The position numbers and the translations under genes were made by a program. From positions 1-56,135 of the forward strand of contig URQW01000012.1 of the NCBI GenBank assembly GCA_900550105.1: a stretch of 56,135 nucleotides of DNA, read 5' to 3'. Of the stretch, positions 1 to 7,162 are shown piece by piece. Numbering within the stretch: the first letter of the stretch is position 1; every line of letters begins with the position of its first letter. The stretch is from an uncultured Pelosinus sp. (GTDB lineage: Bacteria; Bacillota; Negativicutes; UMGS1260). The notes beneath the pieces are model-generated. The model saw only the letters and a program-made list of their open reading frames with translations. It ran no database searches and had not been told where the DNA came from.

Positions 1-1
1 T

Positions 2-78
<77 letters not shown>

Positions 79-85
79 TAAAATC

Positions 86-120
86 AAGGCTTTACGGTAC
101 TTTTCCGTTAAGCCTTTTTT
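86..120 (+). terminator. Intrinsic terminator after tRNA-Ala
   Basis: An imperfect inverted repeat (AAGGCTTTACGG against CCGTTAAGCCTT) is followed by six T. It is supplied by phage DNA and overlaps the 3' end of the integrase gene on the other strand, so it may act in both directions. Confidence 0.75.
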
Positions 121-1406
121 ACTATTTCTAATCTGTTTTCTAATCCTTCTTTATTAGTTTCTTCGCCAAACATGTCATCCATTGTGTTTGCAACTTCTGA
201 TTCTAGTTCTTTGGTGACGTGTTGGTATATATCCGCCGTAAAACTGGACCTTTTATGGCGAATACTTTTAGATACGATTTTCGTATCTATTTTTTTATGC
301 AAGAGAATCGTTGCGAAAGTATGTCGGAGGTCGTGTAGCCTTAATTCCGGCAATAAATGCTGTTCCTTTTCATCTTTAGGGATATCGCCGTCTTCCATTA
401 CTTCTTTGTTATATTTTTTTATAATCTTTTTATAATTTTTATAGAAGTAATCCGGATCATAAGGGATACCCGTTTCCCAACAAAAAACCAGATCGGTTTT
501 TCTATAAGCTTTGCCTAGCTGTTGCGCATGTAATTTTTGCGATAGCTGGGCATTTTTTAATTCTTTTGCTACTAGCTTTGGAAATTTTATAGCTCCGTCG
601 GATTCATCTGTTTTCACTGGCCCAAGAACAAGGACTGTCTTAGAAGTTTCTTTGTGCCTAGAATCCCAGTAGACAACATAGTTATCAGGATCATTTTTCT
701 CTACCTTTTTAGCTTCTTCTACAGCCATGCGATCAAGGCTGTGCCGGATATGGGCCTTTCGGTCTTCAAGGTTAATGTCTTCCCATCGTAAACCGCAAAT
801 TTCACCGCGTCGTAACCCGCACAGTGTTCCTAGCAGGATTCCCAAGTAAAAAGGGGTCTTTTGAAATATATCAAGCAAAATATCAACCTGGGATGGAGTG
901 TAAGCTCCGCTGTTAGGTTTATTTTTTTCTGGGGGATCAACTCCTTCACAAGGGTTGTCCTGCAATATTTTCCACCGCACAGCCTTTTTACATGCTTCGT
1001 TCAGTATCGAATATTGTAGTTTGACTGAAGTCGGCTTCAATCCTCGTTCTAGCTCTCTAGTAAGATGTTCTTGGATTTCAAATGGCTTTAGCTTATCAAA
1101 AAGAATATGACCTAAATTTTTATTAATGTTATCAACTATGCATTTGTAATTTTCGTATGTGGAATTTCGTCTGTTAGGAGGCTTGATACTTGTTTCTAAC
1201 CAGCGATTCAAATATTTATCAACAGTCACTTTCTCCGCGAAAGATAAGGCTCCGCGCTCAAAATCGCTTCTAATCTGTCTTTCTAATCTCTCTGCTTTTC
1301 GTTGGCTTGTTGTATCTAAATTGATCCATTTGTATTTCTTTTTACCAAACTCATCGCGATACATTATTACGGCATAGTAGGCATCGCCCTTTTTTTGAAC
1401 TGACAA
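108..1406 (-). CDS. int: Phage tyrosine recombinase (integrase)
   Basis: 432 residues. It catalyses site-specific integration at tRNA-Ala and, with an excisionase, excision. An AP2-like arm-binding domain covers about residues 1-50, a SAM-like core-binding domain about 58-160, and the catalytic domain 170-405. The likely catalytic set is R199 (in GLRRGE), K265 region, H358 and R361 (HDLRH), H384 and Y394. A charged insertion lies at about 214-260. The start is TTG, placed about 8 nt after GGAGGTG. The gene begins 17 bp after the repressor gene and probably shares its transcript. Its 3' end contains two putative arm-type sites and abuts attL. Confidence 0.95.
   Translation of the reverse strand: MSVQKKGDAYYAVIMYRDEFGKKKYKWINLDTTSQRKAERLERQIRSDFERGALSFAEKVTVDKYLNRWLETSIKPPNRRNSTYENYKCIVDNINKNLGHILFDKLKPFEIQEHLTRELERGLKPTSVKLQYSILNEACKKAVRWKILQDNPCEGVDPPEKNKPNSGAYTPSQVDILLDIFQKTPFYLGILLGTLCGLRRGEICGLRWEDINLEDRKAHIRHSLDRMAVEEAKKVEKNDPDNYVVYWDSRHKETSKTVLVLGPVKTDESDGAIKFPKLVAKELKNAQLSQKLHAQQLGKAYRKTDLVFCWETGIPYDPDYFYKNYKKIIKKYNKEVMEDGDIPKDEKEQHLLPELRLHDLRHTFATILLHKKIDTKIVSKSIRHKRSSFTADIYQHVTKELESEVANTMDDMFGEETNKEGLENRLEIVKKA
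125..146. promoter_or_regulatory. Putative left integrase arm-binding sites (2 copies of TTTCTAATC)
   Basis: TTTCTAATC occurs at 125..133 and 137..145, 12 bp apart, inside the end of int and 47 bp from the att core. Three copies of the same 9-mer, 11-12 bp apart and in the same orientation, lie at 50600..50631 on the other side of the core in attP. This is the layout expected for arm-type sites bound by an AP2-like N-terminal integrase domain. Confidence 0.65.
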
Positions 1407-1423
1407 AAAATATCACCTCCATT

Positions 1424-1858
1424 TTATTCCCAGAGGATTAGATCAAGGGCCTTTTTTAATTTCTCGATATCAGACTCAGATAGTTGTTTCCCGTGATGGG
1501 TTAATGTTTTTTGATTTAGAATATCAGTAATTTCAGTCGACGAGATTTCATAAGGAGAAGCAGATTCTGATACTTTTAATGCAATTTCTGATTCGCTATT
1601 ATTTTTATTATCTTCCATTTCTAAAATAATCAGATATTCAACATCTTCACCTATACCTGCAGCGATCTTTTTTAATACGTCAAGTGAAGGCTGTACTCTC
1701 GCAGGAGATTTATCTGGATACCTTTTTAGTGTACGAGGATCATATCCCTTTTCAATGGTATCTAGATGAGTATGGCTGATTCCACAACGCGCAGCAAACT
1801 CTCTTAATGACGTTTTTCCCCTCTTTTCTCTAATGTAATTGCCTAACTGGTTAGACAT
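1424..1858 (-). CDS. XRE-family phage repressor
   Basis: 144 residues. A helix-turn-helix of the XRE/CI type covers about residues 1-65 (LREFAARCGISHTHLDTIEKG as recognition region). The C-terminal half is acidic and shows no S24/LexA-like autoprotease motif, so induction probably does not use RecA-stimulated self-cleavage. The start at 1858 sits 8 nt after CCAGGAGG; an upstream in-frame start is ignored because it has no ribosome site. It faces the Cro-like gene across a shared operator region and reads on into int. Role as maintenance repressor is inferred from position. Confidence 0.85.
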   Translation of the reverse strand: MSNQLGNYIREKRGKTSLREFAARCGISHTHLDTIEKGYDPRTLKRYPDKSPARVQPSLDVLKKIAAGIGEDVEYLIILEMEDNKNNSESEIALKVSESASPYEISSTEITDILNQKTLTHHGKQLSESDIEKLKKALDLILWE

Positions 1859-1879
1859 CAAAAACACCTCCTGGATAAT

Positions 1880-1901
1880 ATTGTAGTCTATACACAACAA
1901 A
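1880..1901 (-). promoter_or_regulatory. Putative repressor promoter with operator copy 1
   Basis: Read on the minus strand, TACAAT (1880..1885) is a plausible -10 about 20 bp upstream of the repressor start. The -35 is weak. Operator-like TACACAACAAA at 1891..1901 lies inside the promoter spacer, fitting autoregulation. Confidence 0.5.
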
Positions 1902-1936
1902 AAATAAAGGGGTTTTAAAAATTTTGTTGTTTATGA

Positions 1937-1966
1937 TTGACAGAAAAAATAAAATTGTGCTATATT
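1937..1966 (+). promoter_or_regulatory. Strong early rightward promoter
   Basis: Consensus -35 TTGACA at 1937..1942, an 18-bp spacer, and -10 TATATT at 1961..1966. It drives the Cro-like gene and probably the whole early operon. Operator-like repeats lie immediately upstream (1922) and downstream (1981). Confidence 0.8.
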
Positions 1967-2002
1967 TTGATTGTAAGGCATACACAACAAAGGGTGGTGA
2001 CC

Positions 2003-2191
2003 ATGAATAATTGTATTGCTTCGATTCGTAAAAGCAAACGAATGAGTCAAAGTGTTCTTGCCGAAAAGGCGAAAATTAACCGCGTTTACTTATCACAAGT
2101 GGAGCGTGGTAAAGCTGAGCCAGGTGGACAGATTCTTATTCGTATTGCTAAAGCATTAGATAAGCGGGTTGAAGATATTTTTTTTGTATAG
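2003..2191 (+). CDS. Cro-like XRE DNA-binding protein
   Basis: 62 residues, almost entirely one helix-turn-helix domain (SVLAEKAKINRVYLSQVERG as the central region). The start at 2003 follows GGTGGTG; the longer in-frame extension overlaps the promoter and is not used. It is the first rightward gene after the switch, with an operator-like repeat right after its stop codon. Length and position match Cro-type or antirepressor-type regulators that turn off the lysogenic promoter; this role is inferred. Confidence 0.8.
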   Translation: MNNCIASIRKSKRMSQSVLAEKAKINRVYLSQVERGKAEPGGQILIRIAKALDKRVEDIFFV

Positions 2192-2226
2192 TTTGTTGTG
2201 TTTACACTACATAGGGAGGGGAACAT

Positions 2227-2415
2227 ATGAAAACTATTACTGAGAAAGATATTCTATCTGCTCAACAAGTCGCCGATATGCTTCAGGTATCTGATGATAC
2301 GATTTATGAGCTTGTTCGGCAGAATAAGATTCCGTTTAAACGAGTTGGTAAACAACTTCGTTTCGTTGGGTATCAAATTATCGAATGGCTAGAAAATGGC
2401 GAGAAAGGAGCATGA
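2227..2415 (+). CDS. Excisionase-family HTH protein (HTH_17/MerR-like)
   Basis: 62 residues with the HTH_17 fold: LSAQQVADMLQVSDDTIYEL, then a wing VGKQLRF and a C-terminal helix ending EWLENG. It follows AGGGAGGGG. In phages this family includes excisionases and small transcription factors. A clear paralogue lies at the other end of the prophage (50373..50591). It overlaps the next small gene by ATGA-type coupling or nearly so. Confidence 0.75.
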   Translation: MKTITEKDILSAQQVADMLQVSDDTIYELVRQNKIPFKRVGKQLRFVGYQIIEWLENGEKGA

Positions 2416-2417
2416 TC

Positions 2418-2651
2418 ATGGCGCAAGACGAAAAAAATAATCCCTCCACTGGTGTAAGCGGTGAAGAGATTATTTGTCCCTATTGTGATCAACGTGTTCC
2501 CAGAGGGAATTTTTGTGCAAAGTGTTCTAAGAAAATGGTTGAAATCTGTGATTGCTGGAAAGTAGGGCATCCCTTTAATTGTGGACATGCTGAATGTCCG
2601 TCAACAGCAGACTTGATAAAAGAGTATGGATACTCGTTATTTCCAGCCTAA
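2418..2651 (+). CDS. Small double zinc-ribbon protein, unknown function
   Basis: 77 residues. Two cysteine pairs (CPYC and CAKC) form a zinc ribbon at about residues 21-41, followed by CDCW and CGHAEC, a second possible metal site. The ATG at 2418 is favoured over the ATG at 2412 because it is 7 nt from AAAGGAG. The 3' end overlaps the convergent DUF2321 gene by 15 bp. No function can be assigned. Confidence 0.65.
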   Translation: MAQDEKNNPSTGVSGEEIICPYCDQRVPRGNFCAKCSKKMVEICDCWKVGHPFNCGHAECPSTADLIKEYGYSLFPA

Positions 2652-3197
2652 ATAAGTTAACGCTGAACCTGCAATTTTTGATGCGACAGCAGATTTTAAA
2701 GCAGCTCCTGTTGTTTGCATAACTGGTTTAAGAATTTTATTAATTTGTAATGCGGCAGAAATCGTTCCGGGTTGTTCGGAGATAAGGAACGGAAATTTTT
2801 CTTTAAGAATGGCTTTTTCTACTTCGTCTAATTCATCAGATAGTTCAATAATTTCCTCGAACTCTCTAGCTGCTGCTTCTGTCCAAGGATAAGGGTCTCC
2901 ACAATGATAGCAATGTGCTGGCTTTTTGAAAGGCCCAATCGGTGATTTTGTAATTTGAGTTCGGGATCCATTTGATTCTCCAAAAGCATTTATCCCGTTA
3001 GATAATTGTCTCGCGATGCAGTGGAATGATGTTCCTCTAATCGGAAATTTACATTTAGGGCAATTGGTTATTAAATCAGAACCGCAAATTTCACAATTAG
3101 TATCAAGTGCATGTGCTTGTATGTGTTCATCTGAGCTTGCAATTACATGACCACTGAGACAAATAATAGCACCATGGGATTGAACAAATTGTTTCAT
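2637..3197 (-). CDS. DUF2321 zinc-ribbon protein
   Basis: 186 residues, reading against the early operon. The N-terminal part matches my memory of the DUF2321 family (PF10083): CLSGH near the start, cysteine pairs C35/C38, C46/C49 and C96/C99, then the characteristic YPWTEAA at about 103-109. A helical C-terminal region follows and ends in an Ala/Gly-rich stretch. The start at 3197 is 7 nt from AGGAGG. Family function is unknown. The reversed orientation between xis and the recombination genes suggests a moron expressed independently, perhaps in the lysogen. Its upstream region is only 68 bp and I see no clear promoter. Confidence 0.8.
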   Translation of the reverse strand: MKQFVQSHGAIICLSGHVIASSDEHIQAHALDTNCEICGSDLITNCPKCKFPIRGTSFHCIARQLSNGINAFGESNGSRTQITKSPIGPFKKPAHCYHCGDPYPWTEAAAREFEEIIELSDELDEVEKAILKEKFPFLISEQPGTISAALQINKILKPVMQTTGAALKSAVASKIAGSALTYLGWK

Positions 3198-3265
3198 CAG
3201 CATCACCTCCTTTACTGGAGGTTTCGACAAAATCCATTCATTTCCTACGAAAGGAGGTGAAATCT

Positions 3266-3577
3266 ATGCAAACGTGTCCAGTCCATGCGATGTCAGCGGA
3301 ATTAACCAGACTTCGCAACCTTGAACAGTCAGTGATCCACTGGTCGCGGCGAAAAGATTCAAGCTGTTACGTGGAAAGTATTGTGGCCGATCAGGAACTG
3401 CGCGAAGCGATCAAAAAACACGTGAAAGGGGAATCTGAATGCCATACTGTCTCAACCGAGGTACAGATCAGCAAATCAGTGAGCAAGTCCGACTTCTCGA
3501 AAATCATGGAATCTGTATTGTTAACCAATGCTCTGAGCCAGAACTCGCTAATAAGGAAGATTATATGCGGTCATTAA
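3266..3577 (+). CDS. Hypothetical protein, overlapped by next frame
   Basis: 103 residues from an ATG 6 nt after AAAGGAGGTG. The first 60 residues look protein-like (HAMSAELTRLRNLEQSV, then a basic stretch), the rest is Ser-rich and less convincing. The last 139 bp overlap another ORF in a different frame. Either the two genes overlap or one sequence was once continuous and has a frameshift. No family recognised. Confidence 0.5.
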   Translation: MQTCPVHAMSAELTRLRNLEQSVIHWSRRKDSSCYVESIVADQELREAIKKHVKGESECHTVSTEVQISKSVSKSDFSKIMESVLLTNALSQNSLIRKIICGH

Positions 3578-3753
3578 CTAAAATGTTTCGGTATCGCATT
3601 AGTGGCTGGTGGTTTTATGGTGATGAGTTGGTCCGGTACAAAATATGCACCGATCAGGACATTATCCGGGCATTGAACAAAGAAAATAGGCAAAGGGGGT
3701 TAGCGAGTAATGAAGCTGCACCGTTGCCAGACTTGCGGTCAAAAGCGCCATAA
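3439..3753 (+). CDS. Hypothetical protein
   Basis: 104 residues. The ATG follows AAAGGGG by 7 nt. The central region, with KMFRYRISGWWFYGDELVRY, is rich in aromatic residues and looks like a folded domain, so this is the more credible of the two overlapping frames. The 3' end overlaps the next zinc-finger gene by 44 bp. Function unknown. Confidence 0.55.
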   Translation: MPYCLNRGTDQQISEQVRLLENHGICIVNQCSEPELANKEDYMRSLTKMFRYRISGWWFYGDELVRYKICTDQDIIRALNKENRQRGLASNEAAPLPDLRSKAP

Positions 3754-3886
3754 CAGGGATTTTCGTGTTGTGATCAATCCGTTTACGAGAAAGCCGGTCA
3801 GAATTTGCACCGACCGCTTCAGTTGTCAAATTCCATTCATGAAAAAAAGAACCGCCGACGTTGGCGCGTCGACGATTCTGGGGTAA
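3710..3886 (+). CDS. Small zinc-finger-like protein
   Basis: 58 residues, starting at an ATG 10 nt after AAAGGGGG. It has CQTCG near the N-terminus and C33/C39 further on, a likely four-cysteine metal site, in a basic protein. One of several tiny Cys-containing proteins in this early block; function unknown. Confidence 0.55.
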   Translation: MKLHRCQTCGQKRHNRDFRVVINPFTRKPVRICTDRFSCQIPFMKKRTADVGASTILG

Positions 3887-3925
3887 AACAATTCACTTAT
3901 CCTTATATTAGCACAGGAGGCGATC

Positions 3926-4057
3926 ATGATTCAAACAAATTCTCGCGATTTGCCGAAATGGTCCCGCCGAGGCTGGCATGAAATTGGCCGAGTCATATGG
4001 GCTGACGGCTTAGTCGTAATCTATATGGAACCACGAAAGATGGTGGTTCCAGCATGA
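3926..4057 (+). CDS. Small hypothetical protein (43 aa)
   Basis: 43 residues from an ATG 5 nt after CAGGAGG, a strong ribosome site. The stop overlaps the next start as ATGA, so the two are translationally coupled. Trp-rich (four Trp). No family recognised. Confidence 0.5.
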   Translation: MIQTNSRDLPKWSRRGWHEIGRVIWADGLVVIYMEPRKMVVPA

Positions 4058-4227
4058 AGCGCAAGATCAAATTCATCCGCTGCCAGGAATGCGGTTGGAT
4101 TTTACGGCCGCACGGAGCCGAGTTTCGGTTTGAGGGCGATCGGTTAGTTTGTGCCGAGTGCTCTAATAAAAAAATTTTGACTGAACCAACGGCCAATACT
4201 TCCCAATCTATGATATGCAAGCAATAG
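4054..4227 (+). CDS. Small zinc-ribbon protein (57 aa)
   Basis: 57 residues, coupled to the previous gene through ATGA. CQECG at 10-14 and CAEC at 33-36 form a zinc ribbon around a short beta hairpin. Possibly a nucleic-acid-binding adaptor; no assigned function. Confidence 0.6.
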   Translation: MKRKIKFIRCQECGWILRPHGAEFRFEGDRLVCAECSNKKILTEPTANTSQSMICKQ

Positions 4228-4255
4228 AAAAATTATTCACAAGGAGGCTTTTTTC

Positions 4256-5257
4256 TTGGAATTACAGGTTATAAAAGAAGTTCATGATTTCGAATGGAAC
4301 TTTGCCGAAATCAAGGCAAACGTTCAGGAGTATATAGCCAAGTATCACGGCCTAGTTGTTACTGAAGAAAACTTAAAGGAAATGGAAGTTGCTCAGAAAG
4401 AAATTGCCGGGGTTCGCACAAAAATTGATGGCTTTCGTAAAGAAGTAAAAAAACGTCTGGAAATTCCTTATAAGCAGTTTGAGGCCCAAGTAAAAGAATT
4501 GCAGGCCTTGGTGGAAGAAGCTGAAAGGCCACTGAAAGAACAGATTCTACAGTACGAAAACGAGAGAGTATGCAAGGCTGAGAGCGATCTGTTGGACTTC
4601 GCTGAAAAAACTGCCTACAACTTAGGCCTTCGTCCGGAATATGTTGGACGTTTTGCGATTCAGAGCAAGTGGACAAACCGATCGGCTCGGCTATCGTCAA
4701 GTAAAAAAGAAATCGTCCAGGTGTTGGATGAGTTATTGAGCCAGCAGAATGCCTACGATGAAGCTGAAAAATTGAAAGTGCAGCGCGCCGACCTTATTGC
4801 GAGTCTGTGCGAAGTACATTCGCAGTCCACTGGATTAAAGACGCCGGTCACGCCGGAAGACGTGGAGCAACTGCTCACGGATACGCCTCTACCGGAAATT
4901 ACTAATGTAATTATTCAGGCTTGCCATGACCGAAAAAATATTGAAGCCAGGGCTGCAGCTACGGAAATGATCAGTGATTTACCCGTGGCCCCACCGATTT
5001 CAGTTTCTTGTGATCCACCATTACCACCGATGGACCTGCTTCCGGGTGTAATCGAAGTATCTGTGATGACTTCACCTGTTCCAGAATTTATTCCTACAGC
5101 GATTCCGCCAATGCCGCCAGTGATGCCGCCGCGGTGGGATGTTGTATTAAGCTTGCCTGGTATCACGATTATGCAAGCTCAGATGTTTAAAGGGTTTCTG
5201 GCGGAACACGGCATCATTTATACCGTTATTAATCAGACGCAAAGGAGCGATTCCTGA
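4256..5257 (+). CDS. DUF1351 family phage protein
   Basis: 333 residues, TTG start 8 nt after AAGGAGG. Residues 1-210 are a long helical, coiled-coil region of the DUF1351 type, common just upstream of phage recombination genes. A Pro-rich linker (about 245-295) joins it to a small C-terminal domain (about 298-333, WDVVLSLPGITIMQAQMFKG) that may be a ligand- or protein-binding module. It overlaps the Gam gene start by one base and so belongs to the recombination operon. Biochemical role unknown. Confidence 0.75.
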   Translation: MELQVIKEVHDFEWNFAEIKANVQEYIAKYHGLVVTEENLKEMEVAQKEIAGVRTKIDGFRKEVKKRLEIPYKQFEAQVKELQALVEEAERPLKEQILQYENERVCKAESDLLDFAEKTAYNLGLRPEYVGRFAIQSKWTNRSARLSSSKKEIVQVLDELLSQQNAYDEAEKLKVQRADLIASLCEVHSQSTGLKTPVTPEDVEQLLTDTPLPEITNVIIQACHDRKNIEARAAATEMISDLPVAPPISVSCDPPLPPMDLLPGVIEVSVMTSPVPEFIPTAIPPMPPVMPPRWDVVLSLPGITIMQAQMFKGFLAEHGIIYTVINQTQRSDS

Positions 5258-5832
5258 TGGACGTAACCGAGTCGCTAGACCAGTTTCTTGATGAACAGCT
5301 CTTAGATCGCACGGAAGACGCTCCTGATCAAAAATTTGTAATTGATACTGATGAGAAGGCCAATTGGGCGATCCGGAAAATTCAGGATTTACAGAAGAAA
5401 AATCAAAATATTGATGAGCTTGCCGATACGGAAATCAATAAAATTTCCACTTGGCGCGATAAAGAAAAAGAAAATAACGAAAGCAGTATCAGCTTTTTCC
5501 TTGAGAAACTTCGCCCTTACGCCGTGCTGCATCTTACAGGAAAATCCAAGACGGTATCATTTCCGGCTGGAAAAATTAGTTTTCGATCTGCTGATCCCAA
5601 GTTTTATATCGGCGGTCAAGAGGTAAATGGCAAAAATGAATTATTGATTGGTTATGTACGGCAGACCTGCCCGGACCTCATTAAGACAGAAGAAAAGGCT
5701 GACTGGACTGCGTTTAAGGAAACTTTAGCTGTGACATCGCAAGGAAAAGTTATTTCCGGCGACGGCGAGATTCTTGATTTTATAGTTGCGATAGAACAGC
5801 CTGACAAAATGACAGTGAAGGAGCTGAAATAG
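5257..5832 (+). CDS. gam: Host-nuclease inhibitor Gam (Mu Gam family)
   Basis: 191 residues. Phage Mu Gam-family signature: an N-terminal acidic lead, a coiled coil at about 28-75, then a beta-rich half with GKISFRSADPKFYIGG-like strands (about 108-125). Mu Gam is a Ku-like protein that binds double-strand ends and blocks exonucleases, which protects replicating linear phage DNA. The TGATG overlap with DUF1351 and the one-base overlap with erf indicate tight coupling. It sits with Erf and SSB in a recombination module. Confidence 0.85.
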   Translation: MDVTESLDQFLDEQLLDRTEDAPDQKFVIDTDEKANWAIRKIQDLQKKNQNIDELADTEINKISTWRDKEKENNESSISFFLEKLRPYAVLHLTGKSKTVSFPAGKISFRSADPKFYIGGQEVNGKNELLIGYVRQTCPDLIKTEEKADWTAFKETLAVTSQGKVISGDGEILDFIVAIEQPDKMTVKELK

Positions 5833-6482
5833 TGGACCAATTTTTCACAGGTAAGGCCATCGCAGAGAAGCTATTGCAGCTCATGGCTAAAATTCCCTAT
5901 ATGCAGAAGGACGTTGACTCGAAAGAACTTCGCTATAAATACCTCAGTTATGAAGCTGTGTCAGATCGGGTACAGGAGGAAATGGTCACTTTAAAGATCG
6001 TTTCTGTTCCCCAGTTTGAAACAATTGCGGAATCAAATTACGTGACGGCCAAAGGTGCTACATGGAAATACGTACGGTCCCGAGTGTCATTGCAGGTTAT
6101 TGATGTGGAAACCGGAGAGTACTGCATGACAACTTGCGAGGGGAGCGGCACAGATCCAGGCGATAAGGCAGTTGCCAAAGCGCAGACCATGGCCATGAAA
6201 AACGCTTGGTGCAAGCTGCTGAACATTCCGATCGGGAACGATCCTGAGGCTGATCCGGTTACCGATCAGCAACAGTTTAAGCCTTCTGTTTCGTTTGGAC
6301 TAAAAGGCTATGAGGCTGAGATCATTGGTGTCTGGAGGCAGTCGGGATGGGATCCTGCTGGCTTGCCTGGATGGATTCAGCAACGTTTCCAAAAAGCTCC
6401 GACTGATTTAACGGTAGAAGAATGCTATGCGATTTACTTAGAGTTTTATAACTATGCTCAATCAAAAAATGGAGGTCAATAA
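5832..6482 (+). CDS. erf: Erf-family single-strand annealing recombinase
   Basis: 216 residues, GTG start overlapping the Gam stop, with AAGGAG upstream. The N-terminal two thirds carry the ERF signature: YKYLSYEAVSDRVQEEM, a central strand block, then GTDPGDKAVAKAQTMAMKNA at about 101-120. Erf proteins form rings on single strands and promote annealing, here probably to circularise or repair phage DNA. Gam upstream and SSB downstream complete a homologous-recombination cassette. Confidence 0.88.
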   Translation: MDQFFTGKAIAEKLLQLMAKIPYMQKDVDSKELRYKYLSYEAVSDRVQEEMVTLKIVSVPQFETIAESNYVTAKGATWKYVRSRVSLQVIDVETGEYCMTTCEGSGTDPGDKAVAKAQTMAMKNAWCKLLNIPIGNDPEADPVTDQQQFKPSVSFGLKGYEAEIIGVWRQSGWDPAGLPGWIQQRFQKAPTDLTVEECYAIYLEFYNYAQSKNGGQ

Positions 6483-6483
6483 C

Positions 6484-7095
6484 ATGAATTCAATCACGAT
6501 TTTGGGAAGATTTACAGATAATCCGGAAAGCAAAACGACTAATGACGGCAAAGTAATAGCGCATTTCACGCTTGCCGATAATCGAGGGCAAGATCAGGCT
6601 AGTTTTTTCCGTTGCACGGCGTTTGGCAAACAGGCTGAAATGATTCTTAATTCCTGCCAAAAAGGACATCGCTTTGGTGTTTGCGGTCGTATGGAAGAGC
6701 AAGCGTGGACAGACAATCAAGGTCAGCAGCGCCGAAATTGGCAAGTCGCCGTTAGTCAAATTGAATTTATTGAACCAAAACAACAACAGTCAGCACCGCC
6801 AGCTGCTCCCGCTGCAGCACCGACATATGGAACAGGCGCGCCACCAGTACCACCGACGGGTTACGGAGCACCGCCTGCAGCTCCTGGTGGTTATGCGGCT
6901 CCTCCTTATGGAGCGCCTGCGGTACCAGGTGTTCCGACAGCGCCGCCAGCTGCTCCCGCTGCAGCTCCGCAACCACAACCACAGCAATATATGACGGATG
7001 CCAACGGTAACGTATGGCAGAACGGGCCGAATGGCTGGCAGGTCGTTAAGCCAGCTGCAGCTCCAAACGCACCGGCGTCGGCCGTTCCGTTTTAA
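6484..7095 (+). CDS. ssb: Single-stranded DNA-binding protein, Pro/Ala/Gln-rich tail
   Basis: 203 residues from the ATG preceded by GGAGG. An OB fold covers about 1-105 (MNSITILGRFTDNPES at the start, FRCTAFGKQAE in the middle). The rest is a low-complexity tail of Pro, Ala, Gly and Gln with internal nucleotide repeats. The last residues are SAVPF: the terminal PF of bacterial SSB tails is kept, but the acidic Asp run that normally recruits host proteins is absent. It acts with Erf and the helicases on phage single strands. Confidence 0.88.
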   Translation: MNSITILGRFTDNPESKTTNDGKVIAHFTLADNRGQDQASFFRCTAFGKQAEMILNSCQKGHRFGVCGRMEEQAWTDNQGQQRRNWQVAVSQIEFIEPKQQQSAPPAAPAAAPTYGTGAPPVPPTGYGAPPAAPGGYAAPPYGAPAVPGVPTAPPAAPAAAPQPQPQQYMTDANGNVWQNGPNGWQVVKPAAAPNAPASAVPF

Positions 7096-7104
7096 TTAAA
7101 CATA

Positions 7105-7139
7105 GCCCGTCTGATTCATTTTGGACGGGCCTCTTTTTA
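7105..7139 (+). terminator. Intrinsic terminator after ssb
   Basis: A perfect 7-bp stem, GCCCGTC (7105..7111) with GACGGGC (7124..7130), is followed by CC and a T-rich run. It probably reduces readthrough from the recombination module into the helicase gene, or is subject to antitermination. Confidence 0.75.
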
Positions 7140-7162
7140 CCCTCTTGGAGGTGATTTTACTC

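Larger units (their letters stand above)
1891..2204. repeat. Operator-like repeats, consensus TACACAACAAA (4 copies)
   Basis: Direct copies lie at 1891..1901 and 1981..1991. Inverted copies lie at 1922..1933 (TTTTGTTGTTTA) and 2192..2204 (TTTGTTGTGTTTA). They bracket the rightward promoter, overlap the leftward promoter and sit just ahead of the Xis-like gene. I infer binding sites for the repressor and/or the Cro-like protein. Confidence 0.6.

Noticed and set aside
172..435. Plus-strand ORF opposite the integrase gene
   Set aside because: Shadow of int; no ribosome site and low-quality protein composition.
6767..6987. Two minus-strand ORFs rich in Leu, Gln or Arg/Trp
   Set aside because: Mirror images of the Pro/Ala-rich SSB tail repeats, no ribosome sites.
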